From the NCBI GenBank assembly GCA_023935145.1, contig CM043698.1, forward strand, positions 17,921,001 through 17,985,000: a stretch of DNA of 64,000 nucleotides, written 5' to 3'. The notes beneath the pieces are model-generated. The model worked only from the letters and a program-made list of their open reading frames with translations, had not been told where the DNA came from and did no database searches. Positions 34,133 through 44,880 of this stretch are shown here, piece by piece (within the stretch, counting starts at the first letter, position 1; the number at the start of each line of letters is the position of its first letter). This stretch comes from Bretschneidera sinensis (taxonomy: Eukaryota; Streptophyta; Magnoliopsida; Brassicales; Akaniaceae). Made by a program: the position numbers and the translations under genes.

Positions 34133-34203
34133 AAGCCCTTCGGGGCTGAGAGGAGGGAATCATCATCATGGAGGTTTTGTAATTGGGAGTCAAGGTGGAG
34201 AAT

Positions 34204-34758
34204 TGTTGTGGTGACTCACAATTACTGAACTAAGGCAATGCCTTGAATCAGGAGGTGGTTATGACAGTTGGAGGCCAAAATTGTCATAACTAACTCGGTT
34301 ATAACTGTCAGTGGCCTTGACAGTTGGTAAAAGGAAAAGAAAGCTTCTGATTGGTGAACCAGTCAACTTGGAAGGATCATTGGCTATATATATATATAAT
34401 GATGTAAGTGAGTTGAGAGGGTTCAAAAGAAATCAATTGGGCTTGTAATGAGAGGTTGAGAAGTTTTGGGAAACACATTGAGGGACTTAGGAAACTTATA
34501 TCGGGTTTGAGAGTGAGAGTTTGAAACAGAGTTCATCCCTGTGTTTGAAGCCTTGTAACCTTTGTTGATTGTCTTAGTGAATTCTTTTGATTCCCTCCCC
34601 ATGGATGTAGGTCACATTGACTGAACCACGTAAAGCTTTGGTGTTCTTGGTTACTGTTTTTTTTTTCTTGACTGTTGATTCGTGTTCACGTGGTTAGAAT
34701 CTGACTCTGTCTTGTTCTGTGTTCGTACTCAGTGGTTTTTTGGTAGATTTTCATAACA
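34204..34758 (+). repeat. 3' LTR of Copia-2
   Basis: Follows the purine tract; contains a slightly longer TATA repeat near 34385 than the 5' LTR. Ends CATAACA before the ATTGC duplication. Confidence 0.93.
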
Positions 34759-34910
34759 ATTGCTATGAGCAACATTTTCTCATCTACACTCAAACATTAT
34801 CGTCAACTTTCTGTAAAGTAGATTGCATTAAAAATCTCTATATTAAAGTCGAATTCAATCATTATTTTTACTGCAACCTGGGAAAGGAGTGGGTCTATAT
34901 AGGGTAACTT
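34759..34910 (+). pseudogene. Nepenthesin-like aspartic protease pseudogene, 3' part
   Basis: Resumes after the target duplication in the same frame as the active-site block. YEQHFLIYTQTLSSTFCKVDC fits the family pattern after the active site (Cys, then F/Y-x-P/T-x-x-SSTF-x-x-V/L-C). It stops at about 34907 and no later part of the protease, including the second catalytic Asp, is visible. Confidence 0.7.
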
Positions 34911-35809
34911 ATGTATGATGGTTTTTTCTTAATTTTAGGGACGAGGTCAGAAATTTCTTCTAAATAGAGCCAAAATATATGACCCTCATCATCCATGAAA
35001 GAGGCTTACATATAGATGTGGAAACAAATACTAATTGATATTTATTATATATGGGGTAATACTATAAAATACTAGTTAATACTGGATATATTGTGTATGT
35101 ACTATGCATATGTTATGCATGTACTGTGCATATGTTGTGCACGTGCATAAAATATGCATATTTATCACAATTGTAGATTAAAATAATAATTAATCTTCAT
35201 CCTTAATAAGCATGCAGATGATTTTAGTTTATGCGCCTACAATTGTTGATGGAAGATGATGAGAAGAAGCCCAAAATGAAACTACTACCTGCTGGAGAAG
35301 GCATTTCGACACATGCCACGAAATGGTAAAGCCCAGAATTCCATTCCAGTTTCATATCCTTAAAGTCAAGTACACTTAATTTCTTCCAATCTCCTATCAC
35401 TCCAATTGTTTGCCGATCAAACCATCCTTTGGACACTCAGATGCAACGCCGCATCACCTTCGATATATCAGCAAAAAGACTCCTTCACTCCAAATGGCTG
35501 CCAGTGAATTATGTATAGTAATTGAATTCCCTTGTTCTTAATTATATTGAAATAAAACTTAATTACTAATTACTAGTTATCTCTTCTGCCAGTAAAAGAT
35601 CTTTGATGGAGCAGAATCCAATCTCTTGTTTTTATTGATTTTTCTTTTTTTTATATATCAAACTTAGACACCATTCTAAGTTGTACAATAGTTTTAATTG
35701 ATAACCTTCCATTTCTTTATGAACTAGTGTCAACTGAAAAATTTTGTTTTAATATATATATGAGTTTGTTAATTTACCCAGGACTAATTTAGCAATATAC
35801 CTCACTTTA
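34911..35809. other. Spacer with an unrecognised - strand open stretch
   Basis: An open stretch on the - strand (35436-35224, about 70 codons; includes WKKLSVLDFKDMKLEWNSGL and GSSFILGFFSSSSINN) has reasonable codon texture but no ATG near its start and no family I recognise. It may be an exon remnant. The rest is AT-rich. From about 35690 the sequence begins to resemble the GLR-2 downstream spacer. Confidence 0.3.
35099..35159. repeat. 22-bp degenerate tandem repeat rich in ATGCAT
   Basis: Units 35099-35120 and 35121-35142 (GTACTATGCATATGTTATGCAT type) and a partial third to 35159. It contains several CATGCA/ATGCAT cores, the RY word bound by plant B3 factors, but copy number alone may explain this. 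Confidence 0.6.
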
Positions 35810-36995
35810 TATCTTAATTAATTATAAAATCAAAACTATATAATTTCATGTTTAAAATTAAAAAATTGACATATGGCATCATCTAAATGCTTTTAAAAAA
35901 ATTGCATTTATTTGAAAGAATCTATATTTATAGAAACGTATAAAACACATGTAAAATAGACATATGGCAACATCTATGGGCACTAACTAATAAAATCAGG
36001 TCAAATAGACACGAAATAAAAATCTCATTTTGATTCCCTTCGTGTTATTAATGAGGTTCCAAAAAAAATTCAATGTAATTACAAAAAACTACCAGTGGAA
36101 CTCTCGGCAAAAAAAAATATGTACTAGTTCATTAATTTATGTATGTATTGAAACCATTTTGTACTCAAAATATCACTAATTTATCTCCTTATTTATACAA
36201 CTACAAGTGACTTCACAGGTTGAAAATATTGGCACTCACAACATTTTGTTTTCTTAATCACTCTCTACACTAAAAGTAACCCAAAGAATATATTTTGGAA
36301 CAAATAAACAAAAATTTTATGCAACTCATTTACAATTTCATGCATTATAATGTTTGAAAGGACAATAATTACAGAATTGAGTTCGTTTGTTGTAAATCCA
36401 ATTTATAGAATTTATAAATGACTCAATAAAATAAATAGCATAAAACTGTGTTCATCAAAATATATTTTATCTCTTTAATTTCTCCCTCTTCAATGAAAAA
36501 ATAAAAAGTATTTTGTATCATGCATAACCTTTTTGGTTATATATAATATTTAGAATGCTATGATATTTTAGGAAATAAACATTAAATTTTATTCTAAACA
36601 TTCTAAATATAAAAATTAATTGATTTATATACTTTAATATAAAAAAAATTAAACATGAGAATTCATTTGCAATTGAAAATGATTTTTTTTCAATTCATTT
36701 AAATATAAAACAAATTATATTTTATTTGGTTTCAAACATAACGTAAGTCCATTCCCATTACACAAATTTTTAGGTAGATTAGATCAAAATGGAGGCACAT
36801 TTAACCACGGTTAACTTTGATCTTGTTAATTGGTTCAAAAAAATCTAAACTTAATTTTCTATCGTTAAGCACGGTTAAAAATCAGGTCTACCACGGAGAT
36901 AATTCTTAATTAGATATAGTCAATGAATATTTCTTAGACTAAAAATACACTTTCATATAGAGAGAGTTAAAATTTCTCCGGAACTGGTCAGATAG

Positions 36996-36996
<1 letters not shown>

Positions 36997-37038
<42 letters not shown>
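36997..37038. repeat. (TA)n microsatellite
   Basis: About 21 dinucleotide units. Copy B has a (TA)n at 50612-50648 in the same context; copy A has only a short TA run near 16290. Confidence 0.9.
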
Positions 37039-37043
<5 letters not shown>

Positions 37044-37757
37044 CTTCGAATTTCCTATATTTCTATTTGATTATTCTAAGCTGTAGAAGGATTTCAATTG
37101 GCAGCCTTCCATTTATTTATGAACTAGTGTCAACTTAAAAAAAATAATTATATATGAGTAATGCTGCTTGAAACCCCCCAAACCCCATCACAGATTAGAT
37201 GAATCGACCAACTTAAACGAGTCATGTTTTATTGGATGATTTTTTTTTAGATTGAGTTTAAAATTAATATTTTAAATCATTTCGAAATTTTATTAGTAAT
37301 TTTTAAAAATTTTACTGATAACATTATTTTTTGAGTCTCACATTTATATTGACGTTACTAATAAAACTCATCAAAATCATTACTAAAATTTCGAATTAAT
37401 TTAAAACCAAATGTTTAAACCCAACTCAACCAAGTAATTTTACTATTTGAGGGCTTTGGAAGAATAACGTGGAAACAAGAAAGAATTACATCTACCAATT
37501 CATTTCCTCTCATTTCCTTATATATCCAAACAAAAAGTTAGTTTTTATGTTCTTTTATTTATTTTCAGAATTAACCTTTCATGAAGATAATTTCGCACGA
37601 ATGGTTTTATTTGTACAAGAACAATACAACTAGACTGGCTATACCTAGTGTCGATTAGTTTTAAAGAAAACTACTATTAGTTTTTACACAACTGGTTATA
37701 AAAACATTCACAAGAAACGAAAAAGCACTGATAAATTAATCATGATGTCTATCAATT

Positions 37758-38144
37758 TTACACATCCTCAGAGGTGATGCTAGAATTTGTAGAATGAGTT
37801 TCATCTTCTTCGTCACTGCAGGTAATCGGTTCTATTCTCTGGTTGAAAGGCCTTGAAAAGTTCTGCGAGTTACTAGAATTATGAATTGCAGGCGGGTGCA
37901 AGTAAAAGAATTTGATGATATATATCAAGAGCGAAGATGCTGAAACAGCTCCCATAATTATGAATAACCCCAAGAAACTGTTTACGCTAAGACTATCTGG
38001 AGAAATTGAAGCTGCTTGACCTTCACAGGTTGTTTGTTCAAGAAAATATTTTCGCTTAATGGATTCCATTTTTTCTCTATCTTGAGTGACATTCAGGATT
38101 GCCCTGGAAAAATATGGGAGCAGAGGTGACCCTTGAGCAAACGC
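37758..38144 (-). pseudogene. GLR exon 5 remnant (unit C)
   Basis: The exon is open from the acceptor to the stop and encodes the end of the second ligand lobe (SPLLPYFSRAILNVTQ), M4 (LGLFIIMGAVSASSLLIYII) and a tail ending SEDV. About 180 bp of intron 4 follow, to 38325. The sequence then jumps, after about 19 unmatched bases, to the promoter-side flank of a GLR-2-type gene. There is no start and there are no exons 1-4. It is closest to GLR-3, sharing the EEDE and HSTNSS variants in the tail. Confidence 0.92.
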
Positions 38145-38325
38145 CTGATTGAAGCAAAAAAAGTAGATTTCTAATCAGTTTAATGAAAGGAATTGAATCT
38201 ACAATATCATAAATTAATTTTATGTTTTTCAAATGATCAGTAATTGTAATGTACTTATAAGCACAAATGTCACCGTAGCTGCTAAGGGTATTATTCATCA
38301 CCAATGTACTTAAACTTAGTGTAGA

Positions 38326-38344
38326 ATATTCATTGACCAAATTG
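38326..38344. other. Filler DNA at the unit C deletion junction
   Basis: About 19 bases (ATATTCATTGACCAAATTG) match neither the intron 4 side nor the promoter side in GLR-2 or GLR-3. They lie where about 3.15 kb is missing relative to GLR-2 (about 17564 to 20717). Confidence 0.7.
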
Positions 38345-38735
38345 CTTAAGTCTTTAATTAATATTTAAAATGTAAATCTCTAAAGTTTATATTGAGAATG
38401 GTAAACAGTCTGCACCCCTAAATACAAGGCAAAGGGGTTTTTTATTGTTACCGTTGTTGGTTTGAGAATATACTCAATTTGAATCCGTCCTCAGTGGGCT
38501 GCGTCTATTTAATATTCAGTCAATAGTTGCTTTATTTTACTATTTAGTTTGAATATTCACTAATGAATGAAACATTTGAAATGAAGAGAAATTTCAGTAT
38601 GTTTTTTTTGTACTTCGCAGTTTAATATTTGAAGTTACAAATGGTGTCATCAAAATTCAAGCTAATTGACTAGTAGAACAGGATATGAAATAAATGCTTC
38701 ATATTGACCAAATATATGTCAGTTGAATTCTTGGG

Positions 38736-39329
38736 TGTTAGGAAATATTACCGGGTAACATACAACTAAAGTGAAATGAGAAAAATGAGGATAAAATTGA
38801 CACAAATATTTTACGTTGAAAAACCCCCAAACAAATTGGGGTAAAAAACCATGGGCAAGTGTAGGAAGATTTCACTATTGTAAAATAGAGATTACAACAT
38901 TTTCTCTCTAATTACAATGAGATAACAATTGTCTAAGCTCTATTGTAATAGAGAAACAACTCTCTCACAAAATTGGGAAAATATTACTTACAAAGAAGGA
39001 ACAAATTTTCCTCTCTGAGTAGTAACTCTCAAGAAAACTCTCACAAAAAACATTTGCTTTCTTTCTAATGGATGCTCTCGGATTCCTTCACTTTATATAT
39101 AGCACAACTGAAACAAGCCATTTATAGGCAAGTCACTTGAAGAACTTGTGGTAGACAAGTCTTCACGTTCCTCTCCAAAATGAATGGTCAAGAGATTAGT
39201 GTTCCATTAACAATTTTTAATTGCCTTCCACGTTGTCTCAATGCTGCAACCATTATTAATTAAGCAAATACAATATTAAGCAAAGTGGAGAAAGTGGTTT
39301 TACCACTAAAAAGGCCATCGATTATCACA
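38736..39329 (-). repeat. 3' LTR of Copia-4
   Basis: 594 bp with TGTTAGGAAAT and GATTATCACA at its + strand ends (TG...CA). Its purine tract adjoins at 39331. No target duplication can be tested because the other end is lost. Confidence 0.85.
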
Positions 39330-39427
39330 TTCTCCCACTTAAAATCACTTTCGTAATCCTTCCATCCTTCCTCACTTGCCAAATCCATGCTTGCTTACGT
39401 TTCCGCTAGACCACATGAGGATCTACA

Positions 39428-42212
39428 CTATTTAAACTTGTCAGTGTTGATCGGCTTGGTCATAACATTTGATAGGTTCTCGATGGTGTGAATCTTCTGC
39501 ATATCCACACTACCTTCTTCCACTACTTCTCGAACGAAATGATACTGAACCCTTATGTGCTTTGTCCGTAAATGAAAAGTTGGATTCCTTGCAATGTGCA
39601 AGGCACTCTGACTGTCACAATACAGAACAATCTTCTCCTGCTTGTGCCCGAGCTCCTCCAATAACCTTTGTATCCAAACTACTTCTTGCAAGCTTGTTTA
39701 GCCACCATGTATTCTGCTTCCGTTGTAGATAGAGCCACAACCGTCTGCAGTTTAGAAACTCAGCTTACAGCTCCTCCTGCAAGTGTAAACACATAACCTG
39801 TAGTAGACTTGCTTTTATTGAGATCCTCTGCAAAATCTTAATCAACATAGCCTCTGACAGTAAAATCTAATCCTCCATAACATAATGCAGCATCTGAGGT
39901 TCCTCTGATGTATCTCAGAACCCTCTTCACAGTATTCCAATGTTCTCCACCAGGATTCGCCATTAATCGACTAACCACTCCCACTACTTGTGCAATGTCT
40001 GGTCTTGTACAAATCATAGCAAACATCAAACTTCCCACTGCTGATGCATACGGTACTCGAGACATCTCCATCCTCTCTCCTTCATCGCTATGACACATAC
40101 TTGAAGATAACTTGAAATTAATAGGAAGTGGGGTAGAAATTGGCTTACTATCTTGCATGTTGAAGCGTCGCAAGATCTTGTTGAAGTAGTTCTTCTGGGA
40201 AAACCAAATCTTCCTATTATTTTTGTCTCGGTGAATCTGCATCCCTAGAATCTTGTTTGCTGGTCCCAAATCCTTCATATCAAGCACCCTAGCCAACTGT
40301 GCCTTCAATTATTGGATTTGATCTCTGTTGGGGCCTGCTACCAATATATCATCCACATACAACAATAAGATAATAAAATCATTATCACAATCAAACCTTT
40401 TGAAGAACGTACAATGGTCTGAACTGAGTCTGTTGTATCCAAGGCTAATAATGAAGGAATCAAATCTCTTGTACCAACACCTCGGCGCCTGTTTGAGACC
40501 ATATAGAAATTTGTTCAACCTACAAACGAAGTTCTACTTTCCTGTTTCAGCAAAACCTTCTAGTTTAAGCATATAGATTTCTTCTTCAAGTTCTCCATGA
40601 AGAAATGCAGTTTTCACATCCAACTGCTCTAGATGTAAGTCAAACGTAGCATTTATAGCCAGGACTACTCTGATTGTTGTAAGCCGAACCACCGGGGAAA
40701 ATATCTTATTGAAATAAATACCTTCTTTCTGAGCGAATCCCTTTACCACCAATCTTGCACAAAACCATTCCACTTGATCATTGCTATCCCGCTTGATCTT
40801 GTAGACCCATTTGTTACCTATAGCTTTTCTCCCATGTGGCAATGGTACCAGTTCTCAAGTCTTGTTCTTGTGTAGAGCTTCAATTTCTTCCTACATTGCT
40901 GCCATCCACAAAGATATATCTGAGCTACTTATAGCTTCTTGGAAAGTTGAGGGCTCTCCGTCCTCCGTTAAAAGATAGTATGCAACATTGCTCTCAGCAA
41001 CATACTCCGAATACCAAGCTAGCGGCCTTCTCTCACGAGTTGATCGGTGAACTTCTGGAGCCTTGGAATCGACTAGTTCTTGTACCTCGTGCTCTGGTGC
41101 TGCTTCAGTATAAATAGAAGTTTCTTGTACCGGATTATTTTCCAATTGTATTGTTGTAGTCTCTGAAATCTCTTTCAACGTGCTATCGTCTCCATTTTTT
41201 TGTAGTAGTTGATCTTCTGCAAAGATCACATCCTTGCTGACAACAACCTTGTGGGTAGTGGGATCCCACAGGTGATACCCCTTTACTCCGTCAGCATACC
41301 CCAAGAATATACACATCCTAGATTTCGGATTCAACTTCGTTCTTTCTTGGGCATTGTACATCACATACGCAGGACATCCAAAAGAATGTAAAGTAGAGTA
41401 GTCTGCTGGCTTACCAATCCACATCTTCATCTGCGTCTTTAAATCTATTACTGTTGATGGCGACCGATTTATCACATAACAGGCGGTTTTGGTTGTTTTT
41501 ACCCAAAAAGAGTTGGGTTGACCTGCAGTCCTCAACATAGCTCTCATCCTTTCTGTAAGAGTTCCATTCATCCGCTCTGCCACTCCATTTTGCTGAGGCG
41601 TGTATGTGACTATGAACTGTTGTTTGACACCTTCCCGCTTACAAAGAGCAATAAACTCGTCGTCTGTGTACTCTCTTCCACTATTTGTCCTCAAACACTT
41701 AATCTTTTTCCCAGATTCAAGTTCCACCCACGCTTTAAAGTCTTTGAATACCGGAATACATCTGACTTCTTCTTGATTAGATACACCCAACATCTCCTGG
41801 AGTAATCATCAATGAAAGACACAAAGTACTTTGCTCCTCCTAGGGACATTTCTGGTGACTTCTATACATCAGAATGAATCAAGTCTGGAATGCATTTACT
41901 CATAGCATCAGATCTGTTAAACTTCAATCTATGCTGCTTACTTGTAACACAATGCTCACAGAAAGATAGATTTACTGATTTGAGTCCTGGAAGCAGCTTT
42001 TTGTCGGAGAGAATCTTCAAACCTCGTTCCGACATGTGACTTAGTTTGAGATGCCACATCATCATCGACTCTTCTCCCTTGCTGATTGACGCGATACACG
42101 CATCAACTTCCTTCAGTGTTTCCCCTTTTAGCATGAATAGATTCGTTGCGATCTTTTCTGCCTTCATAACCATAAGTGCACCTGTGACAATCTTTATGAT
42201 CCCATTTTCGAT
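39428..42212 (-). pseudogene. Copia-4 pol remnant
   Basis: From 42212 down: end of the protease region (VHIENGIIKIVTGAL), GAG-pre-integrase with HLKLSHMSE and CEHCVTSKQ (42173-41862), integrase with QQNGVAERMNGTLTERM (41793-40891), reverse transcriptase (40842-40309, YVDDILVAG), then the end of RT and RNase H (40308-39838 and 39691-39428, DSQSALHIARNP). A frameshift lies near 41800 and another near 39760, with stops between RT blocks. Sequence differs from Copia-1, -2 and -3, so it is a separate family. Confidence 0.9.
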
Positions 42213-42707
42213 ATGGACACGTCCTCTTCCAAGAGCGAGACCCCGAAAAGAGCCGAGGTCAGGGAGGGACCATTGGCCATGGTGCCCTATATCCCTGTAG
42301 TGGAGGAGTATGAAGAGGACTCCTCTTCTGAGGATGAGGTGGACGCGGCCTTACCCAAAATCAGGGGGTTCATGGCCGTGGAAGAGAGGGATGAGTGGGA
42401 GTTCACCCCGAACGTGGTCCCAAGTATGCTCAGAGAGGAGGATCTGGAGGTGATCCGGAAGTTGTACTGCATTCTGTGTGAGTACGCCCTTCGGCTGGCC
42501 AAGGTGGGGGAGAGGGCTTGCGATGCTCTCCCTAGCCGTGCACCCTATGAATTGTGCGTGTACAAACACCACATGAGGGCCGGGTTGTGCTTCCCCCTCT
42601 ACCCCATTTTTTTGTGCCGTACTATGGTACTTCGATATAGCGCTATGTCAGCTGCTGCCAAAAACGTGTTGCTGAGTTGGAGGCCGGGCCTCGGGGAACC
42701 TGCATAG
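42213..42707 (+). pseudogene. Gypsy-type transposon N-terminal ORF remnant (Transposase_28-like)
   Basis: A 164-codon open frame from ATG. The segment from about residue 72 (REEDLEVIRKLYCI, CEYALRLAKVGERACDAL, YELCVYKHHMRAGLCFPLYP) follows the pattern of the plant 'putative gypsy type transposon' domain (Pfam Transposase_28 type), usually with YELR-P--GERA and AGLRFPLHPF. The N-terminal part is Ser-rich then acidic (EEYEEDSSSEDEVDAAL). The C-terminus runs into unrelated codons, so it is truncated. The base composition is much richer in GC than the neighbours, with a sharp left edge against Copia-4. The stretch 43107-43249 (LYQVLKFMERELEQLKDDL, coiled-coil-like) may be a further piece. Confidence 0.5.
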
Positions 42708-42930
42708 GGAAACAAGTATACTAAGTAGTCGCCAGAGGAGGATGCCTCCGAAGATGCTCCGATGCCTTTATTAGTATGGAGTTTTAAAAGTGCAGGAATG
42801 GTGGTGTTTGTTTTTTTAGGTTAAGGGTCTCATCCTCTTTGACATGCGTACCTAGGTCTTTTTATGGTGTTTTGGGGATGAGGTGGCCCTTGCACCAAGG
42901 GCGGTGGTGTCCAACTGTGTGGACCTGCGT

Positions 42931-43084
42931 TGTCCGTGTGTTGCCTCGTTGTCTTGGTTTGGGGCTGTCCGCGTGTTGCCCTGTTGTTTTGGTTCTGGGC
43001 TGTCCACGTGTTGCCGTGTTGTCTTGGTTTGGGGCTATCCACGTGTTGCCCTCTAGTCTTGGTTTGGGGCTGTCCACGTGTTGC
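42931..43084. repeat. 35-bp minisatellite, 4.4 copies
   Basis: Units start at 42931, 42966, 43001, 43036 and 43071 (partial) with the form TGTCCACGTGTTGCC...TTGGTTTGGGGC. The spacing is exact and units differ by a few bases. GC-rich, like the adjacent transposon remnant. Three of the units contain the CACGTG palindrome. Confidence 0.95.
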
Positions 43085-43597
43085 ATCTTCATTGGGTGTG
43101 TGTTTTTGAGCTGTATCAAGTGCTAAAGTTCATGGAAAGGGAACTTGAGCAACTGAAAGATGATCTTGATTTTTACTACTTCAATTTTTGTAAAAGAGTT
43201 TCGCAGCGGAATATCGAGTACTTATCGATTCAATCCAAAATCTTTTAGTATTTGGATTCCTCTCCGGTTATTTACGCTTCAATCTTGTCGGAGGTCGAAC
43301 GTGCAAAAAAAAATTAAAGTTACTTCAGTTTATTGTTTGAGTTGATAATGTGTGCAAATTTTGTCAAAAAATGAAGGAACTTCAATTTTTTTCACCTTAC
43401 TTACAACATAAATAACCAAAAGCCACCAACCGTTTTTGAGAACAATAAATGTTATAATATAATTCTGATATGCAGATGCTGATGAACAAGTCATACCTCA
43501 TACATTGACAAGTCACTGCTTTTTCTTCTGCAGTTGCTTATAAACTTGAAGAGGCTCAACGTAAGCTATCATAGATTCATAGAAGTTTGAAACCGTG

Positions 43598-44880
43598 ATG
43601 TTTCTCTCTCAAGAACCAACTTCATTCCCTACTTTTTCTTCTAGTACAATTATTATATTCTCTCTTGTTACACTTACACTTTTTCCATAAAAATGGAGGA
43701 GCTATAATCCTACCTAGAAATGAGACAGTTCCAGCGCTTGTCGTGTTTAGAGATTCTATAGTGGATCCAGGGAACAACGATAACTTGAAGACTCTGGTCA
43801 AGGGAAAATTTCCCACCATATGGGAGGGATTTTGAGGGAAGTACACCAACAGGAAGGTTTAGTAATGGAAAGGTCCCTTCAGACCTCTTTGGTAGTATTA
43901 ACAAACTCTGTGGACTGTAGATTCCCTAGAGCATTACCTCTAATTTTGTGTGTGTCTGCGGTGCATATCTTTTTCTTCGAGATAAAACATAGATGGTGTT
44001 GAAAATGCCAACTGACAGCTACCTAGAATTCTTTTCAACACAAGTTTTCTAACAACTCAGTGACCCTAGGAAATGTATAAGTTATAAATTTAAATTTTAT
44101 ATATTGAAAAAAAGGGTACTACTAGCCTTTGCTCCTTTTTTGATGAATCGGAAAGGAACAGGAGTTCTTTGTTCCTGCTAGATACTGCCATCACATTGCA
44201 TTTATAATGGCTTTCTACTTTAATATATACTGTATATCTGACAACTATGGCCTGAGAACAATGAAATTTAAAATTCAGGGTAACCAAATATTTTTCTGGT
44301 GCAATTAACGAATTAGAATCAATTGAACTATTAGTATATTCCACATTTATTTATCTTCATGACAAATCCCACATTTACATTCATAAACAATTTTCAGCTG
44401 AACAATTTGGTATTAAGAAGCTCTTGCCAGCTTTTCTTGATCCAAATCTGCAGCTTCAGGATCTGCTCACTGGCGTAAGTTTTGCCTCGGGTGGTGCTGG
44501 GTATGATCCTCTCACTGCCAAACTACTGGTATCTCTCTCATCTATCTATGTATCTATCTCTCTCTCTCTCGATCTCTTGCTGCTCTTTCTGTTTACGTAT
44601 ATTATCATCTGTTATATTAATTATTTTTTATTTTCTTGATTAACAGTCTGTCTTATCATTAACGGATCAATTAGAACTGTTCAAGAGATACTTGGCAATG
44701 ATAAATTCAGCATTTGGACAGGACAGAACTGCTACCTTACCATCGAAAGGCATATTCATGGTGTGCTCAGGAAGTGATGATATTGCAAATACTTATTTTT
44801 CTACTCCATTCAGGAGTGCCCATTATGATGTTGATTCATATATTGATTTAACAGTCAGTTCAGCTTCAAGTTTCTTGCAG
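43598..44880 (+). pseudogene. GDSL esterase/lipase (EXL-type) pseudogene, 3'-truncated
   Basis: Exon 1 (43598 to about 43891) starts MFLSQEPTSF with a Ser/Thr-rich hydrophobic leader. It then shows ETVPALVVFRDSIVDPGNN, where the hallmark GDS is RDS (Gly to Arg before the catalytic Ser). Two frame breaks are needed, one between leader and body near 43690 and one in the FPPYGRDF motif near 43812. Exon 2 (44398-44528) gives [32 protein letters not shown]. Exon 3 (44647-44880) gives LTDQLELF and FMVCSGSDDIANTYF. Splice borders are normal. The last exons, with the catalytic Asp and His, are absent in the following 2 kb. Not functional. Confidence 0.88.

Larger units (their letters stand above)
29642..34758 (+). 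mobile_element. Copia-2: Ty1/copia retrotransposon, defective
   Basis: LTRs at 29642-30191 and 34204-34758, both starting TGTTGTGGTGAC and ending CATAACA. A perfect 5-bp target duplication ATTGC lies at 29637-29641 and 34759-34763. The primer-site region AGTGGCGCCGTCTGTGGG follows the 5' LTR and the purine tract CAAGGTGGAGAA precedes the 3' LTR. It sits inside an aspartic-protease pseudogene. The same insertion is present in copy B as Copia-3. Confidence 0.95.
35810..38735. repeat. Collapsed third copy of the GLR-2 unit (unit C)
   Basis: Colinear with parts of 14540-21080 and 49580-55690. 35810-35960 matches about 14540-14690, 35970-36160 matches about 15270-15430, 36970-38325 matches the GLR-2 downstream spacer, exon 5 and part of intron 4, and 38345-38735 matches the DNA upstream of GLR-2 exon 1. 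Exons 1-4 are gone. The Copia-4 LTR interrupts the copy at 38736. Confidence 0.85.
38736..42212 (-). mobile_element. Copia-4: Ty1/copia retrotransposon, 5'-truncated
   Basis: Only the 3' LTR (38736-39329), purine tract AAGTGGGAGA (- strand, about 39331-39340) and pol are present. Pol ends abruptly near 42212, in the C-terminal part of the protease region, where GC-rich foreign sequence begins. Gag, primer site and 5' LTR are absent. A short stretch at about 46880-46969 resembles the inner end of this LTR in the same orientation, which hints at a longer original element or a relative. Confidence 0.85.
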
